Below, piece after piece: positions 7,463 to 15,246 of a DNA stretch of 41,460 nt; within the stretch, counting starts at the first letter, position 1; the number at the start of each line of letters is the position of its first letter. Both the position numbers and the translations under genes were made by a program. A model generated the notes under the pieces. The model had not been told where the DNA came from. It saw nothing but the letters and a program-made list of their open reading frames with translations, and did not search any database. This DNA comes from Planctomycetota bacterium. Lineage in GTDB: Bacteria > Planctomycetota > MHYJ01 > JACQXL01 > JACRIJ01. The DNA is taken from NCBI GenBank assembly GCA_016220095.1, contig JACRIJ010000057.1:1-41460 (forward strand), in the 5' to 3' direction.

Positions 7463-8305
7463 ATGCCTTTGCGCGAATATAAGCCGTTAACAGCAGGCAG
7501 GCGTTTCGCGACCGTTTCAGATTTCGCGGATATTACCAAGGATAAACCTGAAAAGTCTTTAGTCAGAGCTCTTAAAAAGACCGGCGGAAGAAATAATCAG
7601 GGAGTCGTTACCTGCCGCCATATCGGCGGCGGCAATAAAAGACAGTACCGCATTATTGACTTCAAGCGCGACAGGGCGGATGTCCCGGCAAAAGTCACGG
7701 CTATTGAATATGACCCAAATAGAAATACCCGCATAGCCCTGCTTATGTACAGAGACGGCGAGAGGCGTTATATAATTCAGCCCCTGGGATTGAATGTCGG
7801 CGATGAAGTTATGTCCGGAGCAAATGCCGAACCGAGACTTGGAAACCATATGCCCTTGAGTAAAATACCCACCGGCATGGAAATTCATAATATAGAACTT
7901 GAACCCAAAAAAGGCGGCCAGATGGTTCACAGCGCGGGCAGTTTCGCCGTGCTTATGTCCAAAGAAGGCAAGCATGCCCATATTCAACTGCCCAGCATGG
8001 AAATCAGAAAGTTTAATCTGGATTGCTGTGCTACAATCGGCCGTATCGGAAATATTGACGCCAATCTCGTATGGCTCGGCAAGGCCGGCAGGAAACGTTG
8101 GCTCGGCATCAAGCCGACCGTAAGAGGAACTGCAAAGAATCCCGTTGACCATCCCATGGGTGGAGGCGAAGGCAGAAAAGGCGGCGGAAGACATCCCTGT
8201 TCGCGTACAGGCGTGCTTTCAAAAGGCGGAAAGACAAGGAAGCATAAGAAACCTTCATCAGGACTCATTATCCGCCACAGGAAACGCGGGAAATTCCAAT
8301 TTTAA
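7463..8305 (+). CDS. rplB: Ribosomal protein L2
   Basis: Universal large-subunit protein needed for subunit joining and peptidyl-transferase activity. It is 280 residues, typical length. Signatures are the N-terminal [15 protein letters not shown], the RNA-binding [15 protein letters not shown], and the C-terminal region with [17 protein letters not shown], whose histidine corresponds to the conserved functional His near the catalytic centre, then a basic tail [21 protein letters not shown] site overlaps the rplW stop. It is followed after 12 bases by rpsS. Confidence 0.97.
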   Translation: MPLREYKPLTAGRRFATVSDFADITKDKPEKSLVRALKKTGGRNNQGVVTCRHIGGGNKRQYRIIDFKRDRADVPAKVTAIEYDPNRNTRIALLMYRDGERRYIIQPLGLNVGDEVMSGANAEPRLGNHMPLSKIPTGMEIHNIELEPKKGGQMVHSAGSFAVLMSKEGKHAHIQLPSMEIRKFNLDCCATIGRIGNIDANLVWLGKAGRKRWLGIKPTVRGTAKNPVDHPMGGGEGRKGGGRHPCSRTGVLSKGGKTRKHKKPSSGLIIRHRKRGKFQF

Positions 8306-8317
8306 TAGAGGTTAAAA

Positions 8318-8605
8318 ATGAGCAGATCGTCTAAAAAAGGTCCATACGTTGACCAGAAACTCGTTGAAAAAGTAACGAAACAGAAAAATACGGGCGAACG
8401 TGAACCCATTAAAACATGGGCGCGGTCCTGTACGATTACGCCCGAATTCGTGGGCCATTACTTTGCCGTACATAACGGTAAAAATTTCCATAAGGTTTAT
8501 GTCGTGGAAGATATGGTCCTGCATAAACTCGGCGAATTCGCCCCTACACGCGTATTCAGAGGCCATCCGGGCCAGAAAGATGAATCCGTTCCAGCAGGTA
8601 AATAA
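8318..8605 (+). CDS. rpsS: Ribosomal protein S19
   Basis: Small-subunit head protein binding 16S rRNA together with S13. It is 95 residues. It begins [15 protein letters not shown] and contains the conserved [18 protein letters not shown] and [15 protein letters not shown]. An AGAGG site lies just upstream of the ATG. It has the canonical place between rplB and rplV. Confidence 0.96.
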   Translation: MSRSSKKGPYVDQKLVEKVTKQKNTGEREPIKTWARSCTITPEFVGHYFAVHNGKNFHKVYVVEDMVLHKLGEFAPTRVFRGHPGQKDESVPAGK

Positions 8606-8620
8606 TCGGAGGAATTTTAT

Positions 8621-9067
8621 ATGCCAGAAGAATTCAGGGCCGTTTTGCGGCATTCGCACATATCTCCCAGGAAGATGCGCTACGTTACCGATATTGTAAG
8701 AAATAAACAGGTTAACGCCGCGCTTGATATACTGAGAGCTACCCCAAACAGGGGTTCATATATGCTGATAAAGCTTATTAAGTCCGCTATCGCCAATGCC
8801 AATAACCGTTCACCGCATATTGACGTTGATACGTTGATGATATCGCGGCTGGTGGTTGATTGCGGCCCTATCGTGCACCGCTGGAGGCCCACGACTATGG
8901 GCAGGGCGGTTCCTATAAGAAAACGGACGTCGCATATCACGGTTGTCCTTAAGCCGGCTGAAGAGGAAACTCCGGAAGTTAAGAAGACCGCGAAAAAGGA
9001 TTCGGCTAAGGCGAAATCAACTCCCGTGGAAAAGCCGAAAACCAATACTCCGAAACAAACAACTTAA
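8621..9067 (+). CDS. rplV: Ribosomal protein L22 with basic C-terminal tail
   Basis: Tunnel-wall protein of the large subunit. The core (about 1-112) has the family pattern: ISPRKMRYVTDIVR, the central helix IKSAIANANN, and the beta-hairpin WRPTTMGRAVPIRKRTSHITVVL. At 148 residues it is longer than the usual 110-120 because of a Glu/Lys/Pro/Thr-rich tail from about 113 onward, which looks disordered. Similar low-complexity tails are seen on L3 and on the DksA-like protein of this operon. A GGAGG site (8608-8612) precedes the ATG. Confidence 0.95.
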   Translation: MPEEFRAVLRHSHISPRKMRYVTDIVRNKQVNAALDILRATPNRGSYMLIKLIKSAIANANNRSPHIDVDTLMISRLVVDCGPIVHRWRPTTMGRAVPIRKRTSHITVVLKPAEEETPEVKKTAKKDSAKAKSTPVEKPKTNTPKQTT

Positions 9068-9078
9068 CAAGAGGTTTT

Positions 9079-9789
9079 ATGGGCCAGAAATGTAATCCTA
9101 TAAGTTTGAGACTCGGTATCACGCAAACCTGCCGTTCACGCTGGTATGCAAATAAAAAGGAATTCGGCAAGTTCCTGCTTGAAGATTATAAGATACGCCA
9201 GTACGTGAAGAGAAATCCGGAATTGCATTCCGCAGGCATTCCGAAGGTTGAGATTGAACGCAGCGGCGACCTCGTCAGGTTGATACTCCATACGGCAAGC
9301 CCGGGTATGCTTATAGGCAAGCGCGGCAAGAACGTGGAAAAACTTACAGAAGATATTGAAAAATTAATCAGTAAAAAAGTTGAATTGAAAATCGAAGAAG
9401 TTAAGGACCCCCTGCTTAACGCCCAGCTTACCGCTGAAGCCATCGCGGAACAGCTGGAAAAACGCGCGCAGTTCAGGCGTCTCTTGAGAAAATTCGCCGA
9501 AACAATAATAGACGAAGGCGCTCAGGGCGTCAAGATACAGCTTTCAGGCCGCATAGGCGGCGCTGAAATCGCGCGCAGTTCTGCAATCATCCTCGGCAAA
9601 CTCCCGCTTCATACGCTCAGGGCCGATATTGATTACGGTTTTTCAGAAGCCATTATAAGCAAAGGCGTCCTCGGCGTAAAAGTATGGATAAATAAAGGCG
9701 AAATACTGCCGCAGAGAAAAGTAAAGAAGGAGACACAAAATGAAATCGATGCCCAAACGGGTCAAGTACCGGAAGTCACAAAGGGGTAA
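9079..9789 (+). CDS. rpsC: Ribosomal protein S3
   Basis: Small-subunit protein at the mRNA entry channel. It is 236 residues with an N-terminal KH domain (IGKRGKNVEKLTEDIEK around 77-93) and the C-terminal S3 domain, including GAQGVKIQLSGRIGGAEIARS. The start MGQKCNPISLRLGI is typical and has an AAGAGG site. The final 16 codons overlap the start of rplP by 50 bases in another frame, an unusually long overlap, and give a Gln/Thr-rich tail. This suggests the original stop was lost and the reading frame extended into rplP (inference). Confidence 0.96.
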   Translation: MGQKCNPISLRLGITQTCRSRWYANKKEFGKFLLEDYKIRQYVKRNPELHSAGIPKVEIERSGDLVRLILHTASPGMLIGKRGKNVEKLTEDIEKLISKKVELKIEEVKDPLLNAQLTAEAIAEQLEKRAQFRRLLRKFAETIIDEGAQGVKIQLSGRIGGAEIARSSAIILGKLPLHTLRADIDYGFSEAIISKGVLGVKVWINKGEILPQRKVKKETQNEIDAQTGQVPEVTKG

Positions 9790-10159
9790 AATCCGCACTG
9801 ATGCCTGCAGAGGCAATAAGGTGAATTTCGGCGAATACGGGCTCCTTTCTCTGGAGCGCGCATGGCTGAGCGCTAAACAGCTTGAAGCTTGCAGGGTCGT
9901 CGCAGCGCACCTGATGGGCAAAGAAGGCAGGCTTTATATCAGGGTCTTCCCCCATAAATCGGTTTCAGCTAAACCCGCAGAAACCAGAATGGGTAAAGGA
10001 AAAGGCGAGCCTGAATACTATGCCGCAGTCGTCAAGCCCGGCACGGTTCTTTTTGAACTCGGAGCCTTGACGCTGGATATGGCTAAGGTCGTTCTTAATG
10101 CTATGGCGCATAAACTGCCTATAAGAGTTAAAATGGTCTACAGGAGACATGCTATATGA
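9740..10159 (+). CDS. rplP: Ribosomal protein L16
   Basis: Large-subunit protein that organises the A-site region. It is 139 residues, normal. It begins MKSMPKRVKYRKSQRGK, with the diagnostic basic motif, and contains VNFGEYGLLSLERAWLSAKQ and ETRMGKGKGEPEYY. The AAGGAG site at 9727-9732 lies inside rpsC and fixes the ATG at 9740, confirming the 50-base overlap. The 3' end overlaps rpmC by four bases. Confidence 0.96.
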   Translation: MKSMPKRVKYRKSQRGKIRTDACRGNKVNFGEYGLLSLERAWLSAKQLEACRVVAAHLMGKEGRLYIRVFPHKSVSAKPAETRMGKGKGEPEYYAAVVKPGTVLFELGALTLDMAKVVLNAMAHKLPIRVKMVYRRHAI

Positions 10160-10344
10160 ACTTGAAAGAAATACGCGTTAAAACAGACAAAGAACTTGAA
10201 CAGGATATTATGCATCTTAAGGAAGAACTCTTCCGCCTGAGATTCCGCAAGGTTACTGATGTAATTGAAAGCCCGGCTGTCATCAGGAACATCAAGAAAA
10301 ACATCGCCCAGATCAAGACGATACAGAAAGAACGTAAAAAATAG
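10156..10344 (+). CDS. rpmC: Ribosomal protein L29
   Basis: Small two-helix protein next to the tunnel exit. It is 62 residues with the family pattern MNLKEIRVKTDKELEQ and LKEELFRLRF near the middle, ending in a Lys-rich tail. The ATG overlaps the rplP stop (ATGA). In most bacteria rpsQ and rplN would follow directly. Here the ribosomal series stops and a DksA-like gene follows after 37 bases. Confidence 0.94.
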   Translation: MNLKEIRVKTDKELEQDIMHLKEELFRLRFRKVTDVIESPAVIRNIKKNIAQIKTIQKERKK

Positions 10345-10381
10345 CTTGTGAAAAAAGCTTAATTAAAGGAGAGTCGCATTT

Positions 10382-10864
10382 ATGAAGAAACGGCCCAAGA
10401 CAAAAGTGGTTAAAAGGAAGAAGACAGCCATTGTATCATCCAAACCTGCTAAGATTAAAAAGCTCCCCGCCCCACCAAAAATTAAAAACAAAAAATCCAA
10501 AGCTTATTTCGTTAAATTTTCAAAACTGCTGATTGAACGCAAGAGGGCTTTGCTTAAGAATTTTTCATCCATGGAAGACCAGACTCTCGGCCAGACAAGG
10601 TTTAACGCCTCGGGAGATATCTCCTCAACGCCTACGCATATGGCGGATATAGCTTCGGATAACTACGAACAGGAACTTTCGCTGAATCTGCTTGAGTCGG
10701 AAAATGAAGAGCTTTCCGAAATAAATGAAGCCCTTGAAAAAATAAAAGATGGCACTTTCGGCCTTTGTGAAAACTGTTCCAAACCTATACCCGAACAGCG
10801 GCTCAGCGCCATTCCTTATGCAAAACTCTGCATGGATTGCAAGAAAAAGGAAGAGAAAGAATAG
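10382..10864 (+). CDS. DksA/TraR-type C4 zinc-finger protein
   Basis: Regulator-like protein of 160 residues. Residues 1-40 are Lys/Pro-rich and probably disordered. Residues 41-128 form the helical coiled-coil typical of DksA/TraR proteins, including MADIASDNYEQE. The C terminus has a C4 zinc finger: C129, C132, C150 and C153 (CENC...CMDC), all ligands intact. DksA proteins bind RNA polymerase through the secondary channel and, with ppGpp, adjust ribosomal transcription. Its place at the end of a ribosomal operon would suit feedback on that operon, but this is inference. Coiled-coil tip residues for DksA activity cannot be assigned with certainty. An AAAGGAG site precedes the ATG. Related stand-alone TraR-like proteins often sit next to lspA, as here. 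Confidence 0.85.
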   Translation: MKKRPKTKVVKRKKTAIVSSKPAKIKKLPAPPKIKNKKSKAYFVKFSKLLIERKRALLKNFSSMEDQTLGQTRFNASGDISSTPTHMADIASDNYEQELSLNLLESENEELSEINEALEKIKDGTFGLCENCSKPIPEQRLSAIPYAKLCMDCKKKEEKE

Positions 10865-10888
10865 GCGGATAGAAGTTTTTAAGCAATC

Positions 10889-10929
10889 TCCTCCCCATCG
10901 TATGGGGGAGGGACAGGGCGGGGGTGATT
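10889..10929 (+). repeat. GGGGTG-tailed dispersed palindrome between dksA-like gene and lspA
   Basis: The sequence CTCCCCAT, CGT, ATGGGGGAG forms a hairpin followed by a G-rich GGGGTGATT tail, matching the family at 2211, 3849, 15041 and 16848. It lies inside what would otherwise be a tight operon junction and could attenuate lspA expression. Confidence 0.55.
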
Positions 10930-10971
10930 GATATCATGCCACCGGGGATTTGGAATCTTTCAACAGTCTCT

Positions 10972-11556
10972 ATGAACATTAAAAAGCAAGTCCTTGTCGT
11001 CTTCATCATTTGCGCGTCAATAGGCACTGCCGTTGACCTCATTACAAAACATCTTGCAGTCAAATACCTTTTGTACCATCCGTGGATAATCATTCCAGAT
11101 GTGTTTTCCTTCCGTTTTGTCACTAATGAAAATATGATCTGGGGCCTGCCTCTCCTGCCGAAAACGCTTGCCTTAATCATTCCTGTTCTTGCCATACCGG
11201 TAATCGTTTATGTCTTTCTTACGATGAAACCGCAAACCGTCTTTAATGCGCTGACTTTCGGGCTTATTTTGTCAGGCACTATAGGAAATCTTGCCGATAG
11301 GATGTTCTATGTAAACTCCCGCGGCATTAATGCGGTAAGGGATTTTATCAGCGTGGATTGGATAAATTGGCCCGTGTTCAATATGGCCGATGTCTTTATT
11401 TGCGTGGGAGCTGTGCTTTTGGCAGTGAAAGTATTATTCACGCCGCCGCAAACGAAGGATGAAGAAGGAAAAATGAAAAATGAAGGACGGGAAGAAGTCC
11501 GGAGTCCTGAGCCCGGGGTCATAAACGAAGTAGGAAAAATGAAGAATGAAGAATGA
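10972..11556 (+). CDS. lspA: Lipoprotein signal peptidase II
   Basis: Membrane aspartyl protease that removes signal peptides from lipidated prolipoproteins. It is needed, for example, for the 13-heme lipoprotein encoded at 39639. From the ATG at 10972 it is 194 residues: four hydrophobic helices, the N-terminal VDLITK motif with D22, and the two catalytic aspartates D109 (GNLADR) and D140 (FNMADVF). The usual N-x-GAAFG segment is divergent (NENMIWGL). Starts at 10924 (GTG) and 10936 (ATG) are also possible, but they fall in or next to a dispersed repeat. The last 35 or so residues are a charged tail encoded by GAAGGAAAAATGAA-type repeats, absent from normal LspA, indicating repeat invasion of the 3' end. 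Confidence 0.9.
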   Translation: MNIKKQVLVVFIICASIGTAVDLITKHLAVKYLLYHPWIIIPDVFSFRFVTNENMIWGLPLLPKTLALIIPVLAIPVIVYVFLTMKPQTVFNALTFGLILSGTIGNLADRMFYVNSRGINAVRDFISVDWINWPVFNMADVFICVGAVLLAVKVLFTPPQTKDEEGKMKNEGREEVRSPEPGVINEVGKMKNEE

Positions 11557-11802
11557 AGGACGGACGAAGTCCGCAGTCCTAAGTCAGGAGTCTGGGGGCC
11601 GTCGTTTCGTTAGCCACAAGTCTCTTAAAAGTCTCATGAAGTCCCTGTTAATAATCGTCGTCGTAGTCTCCTAAGGTCTCGTTATAACGCGAGGAGGCAG
11701 AAGGAAAAACGGAGAAGGAAGAACGGAACGGAAGAATGATAGAATTCCTGGCCGCACATCATGCCCGTTATTATTAATTCTTAATTGTTAATTAATTTGT
11801 TA
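11557..11802. other. Spacer between convergent lspA and DUF362 gene
   Basis: Degenerate repeats continue from the lspA tail (AAATGAAGAATGAAGAATG, GTCCGCAGTCCTAAGTC, GAAGGAAGAACGGAAC variants). No gene and no clear terminator are seen. Confidence 0.5.
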
Positions 11803-13059
11803 TCACTGACCGCTCGCCGCTGTTTTGCATAGATGCGTTTTAATCTCATCCGCTTCATATTGTATTCCGTACTGCTTCTTAAGGTACTCATACGGCGCCG
11901 TGCCGGCGTCGTCCTTGAAATACTGCTTCAATAAATTCGGGCCTTTTTTGAATTCGTCATACGTCAATTCTTTTTTGTTTTTCGTCTTCCACATCTCGTT
12001 TGATATGAGATACCGCGCGTAAAAATCAATCGCAAACGGGTTCATTCCTATTAAAATACCGATGTCATTGACTATCGGTTTCTGTACGATATCAAAGCAA
12101 TCGCAATTTCTGGTGATATTGTAAAGATGCGCTATGTTCAGGAGATTGCTCCAGCGGTTTCCTATAAGGCCTGCGGCGTAATCCATCAGCCTGTTCTGCA
12201 TGGTGTCTTCGCCGCGCATCCAGTCCGCGATGCGGGCTGTTTCCATCGTTATGGCCTGCCCCTGTTCATTGCATACTGACAGGCATTCGCCGCAGCCGAT
12301 GCAGGATTTTTCATCCAATTTCGGATAATCGCCGGCCTCCCATTTCAGCGCCTGTGCGGGGCAGTGTGCCGAACATTCTCCGCACTGCAGGCATTTTCCT
12401 TCGTCAATTCCCGGCAGGTAATGCTGGTGCATCTGGAGTTTGCCTTTATATGACGCGCCTCCCATGGCTATGTTTTTGATTGCGCACGCGAAATGCGCCA
12501 CCGGATGAAGGGTCATGTGCGCTATATTGATGATAGAGCCCGCGGCCTGGTAACCGCCGGCGCCGCGGATTTCTCTGTACCTGCCGAAATCGCCCTTAAG
12601 AAAGACCTCTTCGCCGGTAAATTCGTAAATGCCTTTGGTGGAAGTGGCAGGCCGGTCAAGTATGATAAAGGGCGTTCCAAGCGGGCCTTTTGCGTCCCAG
12701 CCGCGTTGCGCGGCAAGTTTCAGGTAACGCGCGCAATCATTATGGGGATTTTCTTTGTATCCGCGCTCGCCGGAATACGCCACTGTGGAATCGCCGCAGA
12801 CGGTTCTTTTTATTTTTTTGGCGCCAAGGAATTCCATAACAGCGGTGCTGGTTTGCGGAATGATAAAAGTAGCGCCCTTAGGCTCGCCTATATGAGGCTT
12901 GAGCAGAACGGGTTCTTTCAATTCAAGGCATTTCATGTCCTGGAGAACGCCGAGCATAGCGTCATGGATTTTTACCTGCCAATTTTTATCAGCCGGCGAA
13001 AACCCCGTGCCGCGCAAATCAATGAACCTGATAGTGTTGTCTGTAAACGCGTCTTTCAT
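11803..13059 (-). CDS. DUF362 domain protein with two [4Fe-4S] clusters
   Basis: Protein of 418 residues of the DUF362 family, whose reaction is not established. The N-terminal half has the family's KPHIGEP segment (about 54-60) and a central part ending in AIKNIAMGG (192-201). A dicluster ferredoxin insert follows, with C223/C226/C229/C233 and C253/C256/C259/C263. The C-terminal third describes the typical LIGMNPFAIDFYA segment. There is no signal peptide and it is probably cytoplasmic. It stands alone on the minus strand, convergent with the ribosomal operon. Members of the family are common in anaerobes, and a redox role is likely, but the substrate is unknown. Confidence 0.88.
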   Translation of the reverse strand: MKDAFTDNTIRFIDLRGTGFSPADKNWQVKIHDAMLGVLQDMKCLELKEPVLLKPHIGEPKGATFIIPQTSTAVMEFLGAKKIKRTVCGDSTVAYSGERGYKENPHNDCARYLKLAAQRGWDAKGPLGTPFIILDRPATSTKGIYEFTGEEVFLKGDFGRYREIRGAGGYQAAGSIINIAHMTLHPVAHFACAIKNIAMGGASYKGKLQMHQHYLPGIDEGKCLQCGECSAHCPAQALKWEAGDYPKLDEKSCIGCGECLSVCNEQGQAITMETARIADWMRGEDTMQNRLMDYAAGLIGNRWSNLLNIAHLYNITRNCDCFDIVQKPIVNDIGILIGMNPFAIDFYARYLISNEMWKTKNKKELTYDEFKKGPNLLKQYFKDDAGTAPYEYLKKQYGIQYEADEIKTHLCKTAASGQ

Positions 13060-13230
13060 AAATTACAGCATGTATCATAATTATTTCCGCAAGTCAAGAA
13101 AATAAAACTTGACCGCGCGCGGCATTTCTGGCATAAGATTGGTGCCGGTTAATTTCGGCCGTCTCCGGACAAAAACTGTGATATATAGAATTTGCAGAAT
13201 ACTAATTAGAAAATTGAGGCAAGTATAAAT

Positions 13231-13491
13231 ATGCGTAGACTATCTATGTTAATAACAACTTTCGTTACCTTGATTACAGGGGTTTCGTTTTGGGTGCTTT
13301 ATGGAAGTCATCTATCTTTTTTTATAACAGTAAAAGTTGATAATAGCGATCCCATACTTTACGAAAAAGACGAATTGCCTTTGATTTTTAATTTAGTAAT
13401 AACGGTATTTGGTATGATGATCACATGGATTATCACGTATTTAGCTATTAAAAATATAACTGCTTGTTTTTTTGGTAACAAAAAACGATAA
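13231..13491 (+). CDS. Small two-helix membrane protein, unknown
   Basis: An ORF of 86 residues with two hydrophobic segments (about 7-30 and 50-73) separated by a short polar loop, and a basic C terminus NKKR. Base composition is clearly more AT-rich than its neighbours, suggesting recent acquisition or weak selection. A GAGG ribosome-binding site lies ten bases before the ATG. It is not recognised. It stands between the DUF362 gene and the glycosyltransferase on the strand of the latter. It is credible because of the clean helix pattern, but could be a chance ORF. Confidence 0.5.
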   Translation: MRRLSMLITTFVTLITGVSFWVLYGSHLSFFITVKVDNSDPILYEKDELPLIFNLVITVFGMMITWIITYLAIKNITACFFGNKKR

Positions 13492-13557
13492 GCCTATTGT
13501 ACAGATAGATGATCTAAAATCTTACTTCTTAAATCCACCTCAATCCGTCAAATCTTA

Positions 13558-13586
13558 TTGCAAAAATGTGATTTTTTGTATAGAAT
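13558..13586 (+). promoter_or_regulatory. Promoter of the glycosyltransferase gene, apparently leaderless
   Basis: TTGCAA at 13558-13563 and TAGAAT at 13581-13586 are spaced 17 bases apart. The expected transcription start (about seven bases downstream) coincides with the ATG of the glycosyltransferase at 13593, and no ribosome-binding site lies in front of that ATG. The transcript is therefore probably leaderless. Confidence 0.5.
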
Positions 13587-13592
13587 CCTTTC

Positions 13593-14846
13593 ATGATGAA
13601 GGTTCTGCATTTTCTCTCTTCCCACCTGCCTCTGCAGGCGGGTTATACCATCAGGAGCGAGGCTGTCGTCTCCAATCAGGCTAAACTTGGCATTGAGCCG
13701 GTTATTTTTACGCTTCCTGATTTTAATCACTCTCTCGGCTATAAACTCCGGGCCAGGGAAACCGCCGGCGGTATCGTAATGTATAACTGGGTAAGGCCTG
13801 TGGGAAATCTTAAAGCAAAAATCATATCCCGAATGCCTTTTTTCCGTAATCTGTACGATTTCCGCGTAAAAATACGATATTACCTTAAACTGTCAGAGGA
13901 AGTTCGGCCTGAAATAGTCCATAGCCATTCCCCCGCGCTCTGCGCAATATACGGCGACCTTATCGCCCGTAAAAATAATACGCCTTTTATATACGAAGTG
14001 CGCGGTATATGGGAAGATACCGCAGTGGCCGAAGGGAAAATGACCGAGGATTCCATGGAATACCGTAACAGGCAATACGCGGAAACCGTGTCTTCAGCAA
14101 AATGCCACGCGCTTGTGACTATTTCAGAGGGGCTTAAACGGGATTTCATCTCGCGCGGTACGCCGGAGAATAAAATATTCGTTGTTCCCAACGGCGTGGA
14201 TACGAATAGGTTTTCGCCTCATCCGTCATTGGCTGATTTTAAGGCCCGCCTTCATCTCCAGGATAAAATCATCATTGGTTACATCGGCGCGGTGCGTAAA
14301 CTTGAAGGCCTGGAACTCGCGGTCAAATCCATGCCGGCTATTCTCAGCAATATCCCAAATGCCGCTCTGATAATCGTAGGCGGAGGCAATGAAAAACCCA
14401 ATCTGCAGACGCTTGCAGAAAAATCCGGTTTGAAAGATAAAAGTATCTTCTTTTATGACGAGGTGCCTCATGAAGATATACTCGGTTTTCATACCGCTAT
14501 AGACGTGTTCATACTTCCAAGGCAGGATAAGAGAGTAAGCCGGCTTGTTACGCCTCTAAAACCGCTTGAAGCCATGTCTATGGGTAAACCCGTGCTCGGG
14601 AGCGACGTAGGGGGCATTAAGGAATTGGTTGAAAACGGCACGACAGGAATGCTTTTCGCGGCGGATAACGGGCCATCGTTTGTAGAACAATGCCTTGTAC
14701 TGCTGAGAAACGCCGATTTGCGCAAGTCCCTCGGCACTGCCGCGCGCGAATGGGTGGTAAAAGAAAGGAATTGGAATAAGCTCGTTGCGAAATACATACC
14801 TATATACGATTACGCCATTAAAACACGAATGAAGATGAATTTGTAG
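13593..14846 (+). CDS. Family 4 glycosyltransferase
   Basis: Cytoplasmic GT-B fold sugar transferase of 417 residues. The N-terminal domain begins with VLHFLSSHLPLQAGYTIRSE, a pattern I associate with glycosyltransferases of exosortase/exopolysaccharide clusters. The C-terminal donor-binding domain has VPNGVDTNRF (about 197-206), IGYIGAVRKLEG and the nucleotide-sugar segment PLKPLEAMSMGKPVLGSDVGG, with the conserved glutamate in PLEAM. A second start one codon later is possible. It is followed by a Wzx-like flippase, so it probably helps build an exported polysaccharide repeat unit. The sugar is unknown. No exosortase or PEP-CTERM protein is seen in the window. Confidence 0.88.
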   Translation: MMKVLHFLSSHLPLQAGYTIRSEAVVSNQAKLGIEPVIFTLPDFNHSLGYKLRARETAGGIVMYNWVRPVGNLKAKIISRMPFFRNLYDFRVKIRYYLKLSEEVRPEIVHSHSPALCAIYGDLIARKNNTPFIYEVRGIWEDTAVAEGKMTEDSMEYRNRQYAETVSSAKCHALVTISEGLKRDFISRGTPENKIFVVPNGVDTNRFSPHPSLADFKARLHLQDKIIIGYIGAVRKLEGLELAVKSMPAILSNIPNAALIIVGGGNEKPNLQTLAEKSGLKDKSIFFYDEVPHEDILGFHTAIDVFILPRQDKRVSRLVTPLKPLEAMSMGKPVLGSDVGGIKELVENGTTGMLFAADNGPSFVEQCLVLLRNADLRKSLGTAAREWVVKERNWNKLVAKYIPIYDYAIKTRMKMNL

Positions 14847-15246
14847 ATTAGTTTGAGTTTTTTAGCCACGAGGTCACGAAGTCACGAAGGACGAAACGAA
14901 ATCACTGATGACACGGATTGGCGCTGAAAACGACGATAGACGATTTGCCACAGAGCTCACAGAGAATACAGAGACGGCGAATTGACCATGAAAGAACGAC
15001 AATACGATGACGAATTTTTTACGACAGATTAAGCGGATTGACACACCCCGGCCCCCTCAATACGAGTATTGAGTAATTTGTATTTTGTACTTTGATGGAC
15101 GGCGGCTGTAGCGGCATACAAATTACTATGTAAGCTTTCTTTGCGGTTTGTTCCGTTCGTCGTACGGGCCACGGGCTACGGATCCCGGGCCACGGTTCTC
15201 GGTTCTCGGATTCGGTCACGTTACTTTATTAACAGGCATTCGTATT
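14847..15246. repeat. Repeat-rich spacer between glycosyltransferase and flippase
   Basis: No gene is seen. GTCACGAAGTCACGAAGG-type repeats lie at 14866-14895. An ACGACAGATTAAGCGGATTG unit at 15021-15040 recurs in variants at 19769 and 28232. A reversed GGGGTG-family repeat is at 15041-15073. A C/G-rich heptamer tract (CGGATCCCGGGCCACGG variants) at 15160-15216 belongs to the same class as 36598-36800. The flippase frame is open back to 15148, but that part is repeat-encoded. Confidence 0.6.
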
